Source: Cercis canadensis
Lineage: Eukaryota > Streptophyta > Magnoliopsida > Fabales > Fabaceae
Reading direction: 5' to 3'
Length of the DNA stretch: 64,000 nt
Assembly: GCA_003255065.1 (NCBI GenBank)
Contig: QAOA01002386.1
Location: 124,001 to 188,000, forward strand
Position numbers and translations under genes: made by a program. Positions 23,578-34,492 of this stretch are shown here, piece after piece. The stretch's first letter is position 1. Every line of letters starts with the position of its first letter. Below the pieces are notes generated by a model. That model was not told the DNA's origin and made no database searches. It saw only the letters and a list, made by a program, of their open reading frames with translations.

Positions 23578-24473
23578 CTAGTATTGGGCCCCGCGCAATG
23601 CACGAGAACTGTGGCGGGAATGACACATAATAAGAAATCCTGGTGGTTATTCAAATTATAGTCCTATTAGAATTTTTGAAAACTTGTCCACATGGTGTAA
23701 TCTCATTCTTTTTTCAAGTGTCATAGGAAATTCTATTTAATCACCCGTTGGGATTGATTTATTGGTTACCCAAATTATAATCCTATTAAAACTTTAAGAA
23801 ATTTGTACTCGTGGTTTAACCTCAATCCTTTTTTTTTTAGTGTTATAGGTTATTTAAATTTTTTTCCCAAAAACTATACTTAGACCTAATTATAATTTTG
23901 ATTTTCGTTCCCTTTCTCTTTCTGTTACCGTCTCAATTATCATACTCAACCCCAACTCATTCCAGCCCATTTATATTTAAATATGATAGATAAATTGTAA
24001 CATAATTAGAGTACCATTGTTATCTAATTTTTTTTTTGTATAAACCTCAATTGTGGTATTTCTACAATCATGTATTGAATATCACCATACTGAGCAAGCG
24101 GCACCTTAGAGATTTTATCTAAAATACAAACATTTCCATATCAAAGTCTCCATATTTGGATATGATAATAATTGCTAATAATGCTAATGATAATGCATTT
24201 GAGGAAATGCATAGCCACAACATGTTGAAGATGTAAAATTTATTAAAAATAAGAACTTATCTAACAAAAATAGATCAACCTTAACCATAATATCTATTTA
24301 AATATCAACATGAAACATCTTAATTTTTTATATTCCNTTTTAAATTTATTTGAGAAAATAAGATAAATTATATTTATATATAATAAAATATAAAAATTAC
24401 TTATGTTTGCTATGTCAGTATAATATGACATACTCACATAGTGTCATAGAGTCCCTGTATATAAAAACATAGA
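23578..24473 (-). mobile_element. Candidate non-autonomous Helitron
   Basis: On the minus strand it begins TCTATGTTTTTATATACAG (24473 downward) and ends CTAG (23578-23581). The end is preceded by a GC-rich hairpin (CGTGC-ATT-GCGCG) about 11 bases before the terminus. The flanks are A on the left and T on the right, the AT target typical of Helitrons. 896 bp, no coding capacity. An N at 24337 lies inside. Confidence 0.6.
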
Positions 24474-24737
24474 TGTGGTAGAAATATATGAATTACCAAA
24501 AATATCATTTTCTTTTAACTCTTTTATTGTTTTATATATGTTGTCTTTTCAAACAAAACTCGTAGTTTTATAGAGTTTGTTTTGTATTACACTTCCTTCT
24601 CCCCTTATGTAAAACCCTTCCATCCTTTTCTTTTTCCTTCTTATGATGCTTTATCCTTCTCCTCTCACACATCTTTTTCCCTCTCACATTTGCTAAATTG
24701 GATTTACATCTTCTATCAACCCTTGAAATTGTATTTA

Positions 24738-25739
24738 GGTTGTGTTTGGACGAGGTATTTGACAAATTATTGTGTATTTCAAATACATGTAATTGAAATG
24801 CAACATTTTAAATACATGTATTTATAAAATATTTTATTTGGATACACTCTACTATAAAACTAAAAATTATAGTTAATTATTATAAAAGAATGAAATAGAG
24901 AGAAGCTCAAAAAGAAAAAAAGTAAATACAAAATGATGAAATACTAGAAATTTACAAACAGGCATTTACACCGATGCACAAATACAATGCACACTCACAG
25001 TCACTACTCACAGTTACAGTGCACACTCTTTCTTTTCTACTACAATACAAGCCGACGACGAACTCTGAGCTGGCAAAGATTCCTTCTACCTCTTCTTGTT
25101 TCTTTTCCTGTACTACACCTTTCTTATCTCTTGTTTTCTAATAAAACAAACCCTAAAAAATTTGTACTGTTGAAAAAACAATTCCGGGTATCAGAATCAA
25201 AATCAAAGCCAAAGCCATGTCGTTTCTCCGATAGCCACCGCTTTCAATCATACCTAATAACTATCTATTTGGACTTGGTCTTCCGGGTATTGCAGAAGAA
25301 AGGTGATGTGCGGAGGAGTGTGCAAGTAAGGATTTGCGAGGAGAGTGTGAGGACTTTGACATTGAAATAGAGAGAAGCGGCGTGGGAGGCAGTGGGAACG
25401 GGTGGCATAACCGCATAAGAGTCCCGAAATGGAAGATAATTGAGCAAGAAACACAACCAGCTCACCTACACATCCAGACCATAACCGCATAGGTGTTTCG
25501 GAGGCTCCAGGGAGGGGGAGGGGTATCGGGGGCTGAGGAGAAAAGAATGAATTTCAAATACACACTATTTTAATTGAATTTGAAATACATGTATTGGGGT
25601 TTTGAAAGTCACTCTAAAATTACATTAGAATTTTAAAAATACCTTAAAAAATTATACAAACAGAGTAATTAAAAATTGGTATTTTAAATACACTCTAGAA
25701 ATACATTACACTCTACAAATACCCCATCCAAACACACCC
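24738..25739. mobile_element. PIF/Harbinger-like non-autonomous element, copy 1
   Basis: Ends GGTTGTGTTTGGA and its inverse TCCAAACACACCC, flanked by TTA on both sides (24735-24737, 25740-25742), as PIF/Harbinger elements are. 1,002 bp. The outer about 110 bp on the left and 200 bp on the right match the element at 38627-39738, but the middle is different. The inner 25000-25490 reads like host-derived DNA that I cannot identify. Confidence 0.7.
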
Positions 25740-25742
25740 TTA

Positions 25743-28664
25743 GTAAATTGTTGATTTGCTCTTGAAATTAAGGTTTCCCTTCATCTCCCTCTTCGATTTA
25801 GGAATTTGAATAGGGGAAAATGACTGTGGCTAGGAGAGAAAGGCCACATGTGCTTTACACATGACAAGAATTAGGTTTTTTGGTTTCTAGGGTTAATTTT
25901 GGTAATTTAAAAGTCATGTGCATGTCACATGACTTTAATTGACTGAGTTATGTTAAAATAAATTTTTTTATTACTAGGTCAACATATTCCATATGCTTTT
26001 AAATAGCTCAAAGACAAAGAAAAAAATCAAATTTATTTATTTTATGAATATAAAGAGTTTAAATTGTTCTTTTTAAAAATTGAGGAATCAAATAATTCAT
26101 TTTGTTAAAATAGGGAACCATAAACACAATTTAAGGCTTTTTAGTAATATATAAGATTTTATATCAATAAAATTTTCAAATTCTAGCATTTCAAATATTC
26201 ATCTATATTTGTAAGAAGATAAATAAAATTTGTACTTTATTTCTTGCATTTGTAAGATTTGTACAAGTGAGTATTTTCATTGTAATTTTAAATTTAAAAT
26301 AGATATTATCTAAAAATAAAATTGATACAAGTTTTAATTGTTTTAATATTTTTTTTAAGTCATCTATCTATATATAAAGATAAAATAGGCTATTGTATAT
26401 GCTAATAACTATTGTTTTTTTGNTTTTTGTAATAGAGAAAAAAACAAAAAACAAAAATATATAATTATATTTTTTGAAGCAGTGTTTTAAAAACCAAATC
26501 GAAAGAAGAATCATTTTGGCCATTAGGCACCAATTGAACCAAACAGTTGAAGTACCGGTTTCACTAAAAACATGTTTTTAAAAATATATAATATAAGTAC
26601 TTGCTCATAAAATCTCCTACTACACATGAACTACATTAATAACAAAATATTCGGAAAGATGAAATTGCCAATTTTAGATTCCATAGTTTGGAGAAAACTC
26701 AGAGTCTAAGTTATCTAATGCTACTTCAACATTCTTAAGCTTTCTTTTAAACACAAGTGTCCACCCATAATCTTTAAGTGCAGCACCAAATGAGGGCTAG
26801 ATTCTCTTATTTTTAATCGAAGAATTGAAAAAGAAATAACAATATGTACCTGATAGAATGGTATAGGCTGAAAGCAATTAATGTTGAATGGTGAACGGTG
26901 AATGGTTAATGGTGAGAGGATAAGAAGTTAACAGTTCAAAGAATGAGCAAATTACAAAACAGTGTCCCCATGGTTTTCTGGAATTGCCCACTAGCCCCTT
27001 GATATTTAGTTTGTCATTGAAGAATGTTGAATTTTCCCTCGTTTACACTTGAGATCCACAGATTATGAATCAAATGGTGTCTCCCTCAGTTTGACCTGAT
27101 CAATGGGAATCTTTCTCCATCTTTCTTTGACTCTCTCAAACATATATCACAATTTTCTTTTCTTGTTTTGTTTTATTTTATTTGCAGGTTTTGATGAGAA
27201 ACTTCTTAAGCATGGGAATCTATGATTATGATTCCTTAGAATTCGTGTATAATGACTTGAATTATTTTCCAGGGGATCACTAATTAATATCCCATAAACA
27301 TCTTCTTGTACCCTTGTTTAAGAGTCTCTATTCATAGAAGAACTTCTACTAGCTAGGAGTGATCTACACGAAATTAAATAATTATTTGTTTAATTTAGAA
27401 TGTTTATACTTAGATGTGCAATTACTATGCTTAAGCATGCTTTCTTTCTAGGCTATCCAACTATTATTTAACCTTATTTTATCGGAAAATAAAGGTGATA
27501 AAAAGTTTACGACAATGTATTACATTGATTAATTTCCTATTGCACTTTAAATAGCTTTTTTAATTTCATTGTTAATTACATAGAATACGTCTAATTAGGT
27601 GGTAATTATATTAAATTTCGTGGAAAATTCAAGTGGGGCTTGGCCTTGGTATTTCAATGAGTAACCAAGTTGAAAAAAGAAGTACAAGTAGACGAAGACC
27701 CTGAGGTTATGTTGCCGACATGGCACGCATAAACGTGTCACAAAGTCAATAAAAATTTGGCCAACTGAGTTGTTTGTCATATATAGTTGGCCAGCATTAT
27801 GGTTATGGCTATGACATGTACAACAGGGCAAGGACATTGTTTGTTTCTATATATATCCAAGTCTTGCAGATAAGCATTAAGCACTCATATTTCTCAGTCG
27901 AGCCTCGTCATCTGTTGGCTTCCTACAACTTGTTTTATTATTTTTTTTCCACAAGGTTATTTTATGATATTTTTGCTGTGAGATTAATTTTTGTTCAGAT
28001 TTTAATATGCATTGACTACTAGTGCTTACAACGAGATTTAAACTTTCAACACTACTTTAAAATTCGCCTCACATAAAATTTAATTTGTCAACCGACTCAC
28101 ACTTAATGATTTGCTACTACTTGTCATTTAAGTTGTCAAATAATACCACACTACTCACCAAAAATATTTCATATAGTTAAAACGTAATTGATATTCAGCC
28201 CAAAAAATCTAAGGCCCAATTAAAAAATTAAAAAAAAAAATCTAAAACAGCATAAACCTAACTAATGTGTAGTCTAACAACAAAAAGATAAAATAAAACA
28301 AATAATTCAGTTGACAATAAAGCCAACAAAACTTGAAATGAGTAAGGCCCAAACACCAACTCCATAATTGAAACAAATAAAAGAAGATAGCCCAAGCAAA
28401 CTTAATTCCAAAAAAGAGTATGAGTTAATAAGCCAAAATTTGGAATACACAAACAAAGAATAGGAAAACCGGAACAAAGAGAGGTGATATGCGACGGGGA
28501 AGAAAGACAAGAGACAACAGGGATGAGAGTGGCTAAGGTAAGAAATAATATCACATTCCTTTTTATTTTCTGTATTTAAGAGTAATGCTTTACATTAGTG
28601 TTTGAGTGACAGTATTTAAATTTAATTGAATTCACTAAAAAAAATTTCAAGAGGTAAACAAATT
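25743..28664. other. Gene-free AT-rich stretch
   Basis: No gene or bounded repeat recognised. A short GAATGGTGAACGG-type repeat lies near 26885-26915 and an N in a T-run at 26423. Confidence 0.45.
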
Positions 28665-28673
28665 AGATCTCAC

Positions 28674-28853
28674 GGGAAGAGATCCAGTCATGTTAACTTG
28701 AGTCATGTTGCTTAGATCTAAGCTGTCTATTCTATTTAAGGTCATTTCAACCATTAAAACACATTAATATTTAATGGTTGAAATGAGCTTTAATGAAATG
28801 GACGGCTCAGATCTGAGCAACATGACTCAAGTGACATGACTGGATCCAAATCC
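28674..28853. mobile_element. Foldback MITE with 9-11 bp target duplication
   Basis: The two halves are near-perfect inverse copies (left AGATCCAGTCATGT..., right ...ACATGACTGGATCC), so the whole 180 bp can fold into one hairpin. It is flanked by perfect direct repeats AGATCTCACGG (28665-28675 and 28854-28864). A 9-11 bp duplication suggests a Mutator-type transposase in trans. Confidence 0.85.
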
Positions 28854-28864
28854 AGATCTCACGG

Positions 28865-30531
28865 CTTAAATTTAAATAGTGTGGTATGATATGGATTTTT
28901 TAGTTTACAGTTAACATTTCTCCTTGTATTTATAACTGTGTGTTTGTGAGTAAAAGAGTTTGTGCAACCACTCTTTTAATGTATGCAGAAATTGTATGGA
29001 CCAGAGTGGATTTTAAAGTAAAGAAAGTTAAAGCACTCCGAAGGAGACTTCGTCTGCATTGACATCGAGGTCAACCAAGTCAACGGAGTTACCGCTAGTT
29101 CATTCAAATTTTTTCAATCAATTATTGGTGCAATTTGAGAATTCTGCAGATTGTTTTGGATCTATGGTAGTATTATATTAGAATAATATTTTTTTAAGAT
29201 AAAATACTTATGTTATAATATATATTTACATATATATTTTTTTTAAGAAACTTATATATGAAAAGGCATAAATATTTAAGTATAATATAACATATTGTTC
29301 ATAAAATAATAAAAAATGATTAAAAAACAAATATAAGTATTTAAAACTTACTCAAACTAAATCAAAAAGAGTTAAATATCTTGACTGTCTCTTATCTTAT
29401 TTGTTAAAAATTAAAAGCCATATTCATCATCTTTGATCTATTTAGAGTTGAATTTTGTCCACAATCTGTTCTACAACAAATTTATTTAATGTACTGACTC
29501 ATTAATTTGCACATGCAACTACTAATCTACTACTACATACATAGTATATGAAAAATTAAATTTTTTATTCTTCTGTCAAAAATTTATAGCAGAACTATTA
29601 AGTAGTTCAGTTGATCCCAAGCGAAGAGTAAAAGTGGAGAAGCCCCACCCTAACCCTCCTAGTGGAAGACAGCTTGTTGTCCCTCTCAACTCTCAAGCTC
29701 CTTTGCTGAGTGAGCTCTACAACATCAGTTTTTTAAAATCGTCAACATTTCTCTTCATGGTCAAATATTTATATCAGAGCATGGAATCTTAAGTTTCATC
29801 ATATACGGCTTACAAAGGAAAAATGAGGAATCATTTCTATACCAAGAGAGTTGAATGGGAAATAATTTTCTATATCATTATACTACATCTATCAAATAGT
29901 AGAGACAAATTGAGAAAGGGATTCACCTTACCGGTGCTAGAAACAGGAGAATGCCGGTGTGTTTATGGGTGTCCGCCGGAGGCAAAAATGAGGTTGAACA
30001 CTTGAAGATTAGGGATTGAGACTGGAGAGGGAATGGGGGAAAAGAGAAGAGAATGGAGAAGAAATGTAGGATGAGGGACTGTCGTAAGAGTGAAAGGGGA
30101 ATTAATTCCCTAAGCTAAAATGACGCAGTTTAGGTCAAAACAAAATTTCAAAAAAATTATTTGAATCGTCTGGTTATTGAAAACTGGTACTAGTTCACCA
30201 GCTTTACCGATTCGTATTGGTTCAACCGCCCAAGCGGTATCTAACCCCCCTAACTGAACCTATATCCCTTCTTTGTTCTCTCCTTTTTGTGTCCTCATTG
30301 GTCTTTTTGCACAAAACACACCATTTTTTGAAAATGGTGTAATTACTTTTCTAAAATTACAAAATTATACTCATTAATTATCTCTTTTTTTTGGATAATA
30401 CTAAATAAATTTTTCTTTTCATAAAATCTTCTCCAAGTAGAATTCTTATATCTTTGAGAAACTACTATTTGTTGCCGTCCATGTCGTTCTTAATTTCTTT
30501 CTCCTCTAAACTGTTACTTTCTCTTTTTTAA
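28865..30531. other. Gene-free stretch left of the MULE
   Basis: No gene recognised. The plus-strand frame 29823-30005 (60 codons) has no domain. Near 30170-30240 there is a motif-rich GGTTCAACCGCC segment that resembles the ends of common plant repeats, but I cannot bound it. Confidence 0.4.
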
Positions 30532-30541
30532 CTTTTCTCTA

Positions 30542-30675
30542 GGCAAATTTTCTAAAATAATATGTTTTTGTAAAATAAATACCAAAATGGGTTAGTTTTA
30601 AAAGTATACACAAAAATGGGTCTCATTTTTTTTACTCAATACACGCATAAGCGTTTTCTGTAAAAAAACGCTAAA
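30542..30675 (+). repeat. Left terminal inverted repeat of the MULE
   Basis: 134 bp, nearly identical to the inverse of 38315-38447. After AAAAACGCTAAA the two ends diverge, though motif content stays similar. Confidence 0.93.
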
Positions 30676-30902
30676 CACATGCACATTTTGTATAGAAAAC
30701 GCTGAGATGAAAACGCTGAAGCAATATGCGTTTTATCAAAAATGCTGAAGGAGTGAAAAGCTTGGGCATTGGGAAGCGAAAATGCTGTAGCGTTTTCTAG
30801 GTGTAAAACGCACATGTGAGGTGCGTTTCCTTCAATACACGAGGATGGAAATAGCGTTTTCCATCAAAGCTCAATCAAAAAACGCTGCAGCGTTTTCATG
30901 TT
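30650..30902 (+). repeat. Left subterminal array of AAAACGC/GCGTTTT motifs
   Basis: I count 11 copies of AAACGC or GCGTTT in about 250 bp, in both orientations, plus degenerate copies such as AAAATGCTG. Many read AAAACGCTG/CAGCGTTTT. A mirror array lies at the other end. Placement next to both ends suggests transposase-binding sites. Confidence 0.8.
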
Positions 30903-31121
30903 TTCCAATGCTTTGTCAGTGCAACTATTCCAAGTTGACTTCTACTCTCCATCACCTCAAATCCCCCCCACCCTTCGTCCGAGCCCTTCATCTTCCCCTT
31001 TCCCTTCATCCTCTTTCTCTCATGTCCGAAAGCTTTCTCCTCCATTCTCCTGCTCAAGGTTTCTCCCTTCTCACATTCTTCACTCATATCTCCTTTAAGC
31101 ATTCACTTAACAATTAAATAC

Positions 31122-34100
31122 ATGGCTAATCTTGAAGAAATTAGACCGGGCCCAATAGATTCGTCTATGCTAACTTTACAACCGATACATATTTCTACTG
31201 AAGTATGGGACAATGAGGTTAGTATAAATTTAAATTTAATCTGTTTAGTATAGATTTGTTTAATTAAAACTGTTAGAAATTTGTCTTGGTTATTTTTTTT
31301 ATTTGTAATTATTAAATTAATAGAGTTAAATAATTAGTTTAGATATTTGTTTTAATTTGTGTTAGTGCTATTTTAAGTTAAAATTTTATCTTAATTTATT
31401 AATTTAAATGTTTTAGTAGTATATATTAAATTTGTATAATTAAATTATTAATTTACGTTTTCAACAGTTATTGTTAAACTTTGTAAATAAATGTGTTAGT
31501 TTAAATGTGTTATTAAGAATTATTAAATTAGCAAAGTAGTTATATTTAATTTGTGATTTAGAGTTTATGGTTAAATTTTATTGTTTGTAATTTAATGGGC
31601 GTGGGTAAGGAGTTAGGGTTTAATATTTGATGTTTATGATTTTTTGTTAAGATTAAGATGTTGAGAATTAAAATTTGAGGGTTGGAGTTTTAGATATGAT
31701 AATTTAATTTAGGGTTTAAGTTGTTAGGTTTCATAATAGTGTATAGGGTTTGAGGTTTTAGATATAAAATTTGAGATTTGGGGTTAACATTTAGGGTTCC
31801 TAATTTTTTAGGTTTATGAATTGGAATTAGGTTTTTGAAATGGAGGGTATAAGGTTTAGGGGTTTGAGAATATAATTAGGGTTTGTGTTAAGATTTTTAG
31901 ATTTAAGCTAAAGGGATTAGTTTTGTGAGTTTAGGGTTATAGCATAATTTAATGAGCTTTGGTGTTTAGGGTAACTTTTTAATTTTGGAGTTTAGGATTT
32001 AAGGTTTGATATTTGGGTTTTGGAATTATAGTTTGAGGTTTGGAGTTAGGATGTTTGGATTACGATTTGGGGTTGAGAATTTATGGTTTGAGATTTAGAC
32101 TTAGGTTGTTCGAGATTGAATTTATAGGTTACGATTATGATTTTTTAATTTAGGATTGAGGGTTGAATATTTGGGTTTTGAGATTAGAGGTTGGGGTATG
32201 GTGTTTAGGGTTAAAGGATTAGGGTTTGTTGTTTAGGGTTCAGAGATTATGATTCAGAGATTAGGGTTTAGGGTTTGGATTTAGGAGTTAGGGTTGGAAG
32301 TTTGCATTTATGGGTTTAACGCTTCGGGTTTAATAGTTATGGTTTGTGATTAGCAATTGAAGTTTGTGGTTTAGGGTTACGAGATTATGTTTTGGGGGTT
32401 TAGGATTAAAGGTTAGGATTTAGGATGAGTTAAATTTAAGGGATTAGGATATGAGGTATATTATTTAGGATTTAGGGTTTAAAGAATAGGGTATGAGATT
32501 ATGGTTTACAATTTAGGGTTTAAATTTGATATTTGGGTTTTGGAATTATAGTTTGAGGTTTGGAGTTAGGATGTTTGGATTACGGTTTGGGGTTGAGAAT
32601 TTATGGTTTGAGATTTAGACTTAGGTTGTTGGAGATTGAATTTATAGGTTACGATTATGATTTTTTAATTTAGGGTTGAGGGTTGAATATTTGGGTTTTG
32701 AGATTAGAGGTTGGGGTATGGTGTTTAGGGTTAAAGGATTAGGGTTTGTTGTTTAGGGTTCAGAGATTATGATTCAGAGATTAGGGTTTAGGGTTTGGAT
32801 TTAGGAGTCAGGGTTTGGATTTAGGAGTTAGGGTTAGAAGTTTGCATTTATGGGTTTAACGCTTCGGGTTTAATAGTTATGGTTTGTGATTAGCAATTGA
32901 AGTTTGTGGTTTAGGGTTACGAGATTATGTTTTGGGGGTTCAGGATTAAAGGTTAGGATTTAGGATGAGTTAAATTTAAGGGATTAGGATATGAGGTATA
33001 TTATTTAGGATTTAGGGGTTTAAAGAATAGGGTATGAGATTATGGTTTACAATTTAGGGTTTAATGCCATAAGTTGAATGGTTGTTTGTTTAAACTATAT
33101 TTAATTATTTAAATAAATGTTATTTTTGTTTATGTTAGGGACCGAGACTGCTTCGCCCTCGTTCTCATAGGATTGATCCCCCAGATCAGAGATTGATCCC
33201 ATATCTACTGAGAGTAGGATTTGGTGCAGTTTATCATATTAGGCCGATGCAAGTAGACGTACAGTTCTTATCTGCATTGGTGGAGCGGTGGCGTCCTGAG
33301 ACACATACATTTCATATGCCCTTCGGAGAGTGTACAATAACTCTCCAACACATAGAGATTTTATTAGGTGTCAGAGTAGATGGTACTGTTGTTGGTGGGC
33401 GGAGCTTCCATCGGGCATGGCACGATGAGGTTATACGTTTATTAGGAGTGGCACTTGCGTAGAATGCCATTTTAGGATCTCGTATTCATTTGTCGTGGTT
33501 GAGGGCCACATTTCGTGTATGCCCACATGATGCGTCCCCACGTGTACTGGAGTGTCATGCTAGGGCATATATTCTTTAGTTGATTGGCTGCTGGCTTATC
33601 CCAGATACTACTGGGAATTATGTTAACCTAATGTACCTTCTGTTACTAGATGACTTTGACGCAGCTGGCAGACGTAGTTGGGGTTCTGCTATACTTGCTC
33701 AATTGTACCGAATGTTGTGCAATTTTGCTCTTGACCGTTCCATGGACGTTGGAGGGTGTTTAGTCCTCCTACAAGCATGGGCATATGAGAGATTCCTACA
33801 ATGTCTCCGTCTCCCCCAGTTGCCCTTGTGCCTTTTACAGAACCAGTGGCCAGCAGGTTAGTACAATTAATATTAATTTTTTGAAATACATAAGTATTTC
33901 CTTTTAGATCTAATTATAATTTAGGTGGCGACCTCATCTTGAGTTATGATCACATGTTCGGCATCACCAGAAACCATGTTGGCTATGGCCGGGCTTTTAA
34001 TCGACTAGACAGTGATGAGGTGAGTAAATCCTAAATATTTGTAATTATTTAATTACTGAGCAAATATAGAATTTACATGCTTACAAATTTTAATTAATAT

Positions 34101-34433
34101 TTTTTAAAATTACAGGTTGTGTGGCAGCCGTATCTGAACTTCTAGTTGCCAGATTTTTGTATTGCTGGACATCAGATATGGACAGCTCATGTGCCTCTCT
34201 GTTCATTTAATGTGATAGAGGGACATCACCCAGATCATGTGATGCGTCAGTTTGGCGGGTTGCAGGACATTCCGGCTCCTCTCCCACCGTACGATGAGGA
34301 CTTCGAGACATGTACGATTAGGGGGAAACAGGATACAGATTGGACGATCGAACATTTACCATACTATCGGCAGTGGAATAACCGGCTATTGAGCTTATGT
34401 AACACACATAAAGGAGGATGCTGTTATGGTTGA
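31122..34433 (+). pseudogene. Plant mobile domain (PMD, MAIN-like) gene carried by the MULE
   Basis: Proposed exons: 31122-31217 (MANLEEIRPGPI..., donor GAG|GTTAGT); 33139-33858; about 33925-34020 (donor GAG|GTGAGT); and about 34116-34433. PMD signatures: YHIRPMQVDVQFLSALVERW, ETHTFHMPFGECTITLQ, LLGVRVDG, GCWLIPDTTGN, LDDFDAAGRRSWGSA, VPLCSFNVIEGHHPDHVMRQ. PMD proteins include Arabidopsis MAIN and MAIL1 and many transposon-encoded relatives. Three in-frame TAG stops (33460, 33577, 34143) interrupt it; each stands where family sequence suggests Gln, so CAG-to-TAG decay is likely. The 1.9-kb first intron is mostly the G-rich repeat at 31595-33064. Exon limits beyond exon 2 are inference. Confidence 0.85.
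31595..33064 (+). repeat. Telomere-like G-rich, C-poor repeat inside the PMD intron
   Basis: About 1.5 kb of degenerate TTTAGGGTT-type sequence with very little cytosine on the sense strand and well over twenty TTAGGG cores. It contains a tandem duplication: 32005-32524 and 32525-33064, period 520, with copy 2 longer by a 20-bp internal repeat unit. It fills most of the intron between 31218 and 33138. Confidence 0.88.
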
Positions 34434-34492
34434 TCTTGCCTCCTGTTTGGACATCGTCTCCTGTTGTGGCCTTCAATGCGATAAATGCTACA

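Noticed and set aside
30821..31117. Open frames in the left MULE subterminal region
   Set aside because: They overlap the motif array and the leader of the PMD gene, with no domain.
31595..33064. True interstitial telomere
   Set aside because: The TTTAGGG units are degenerate, irregularly spaced and lie in an intron within a bounded transposon. A telomere remnant would be a more regular array.
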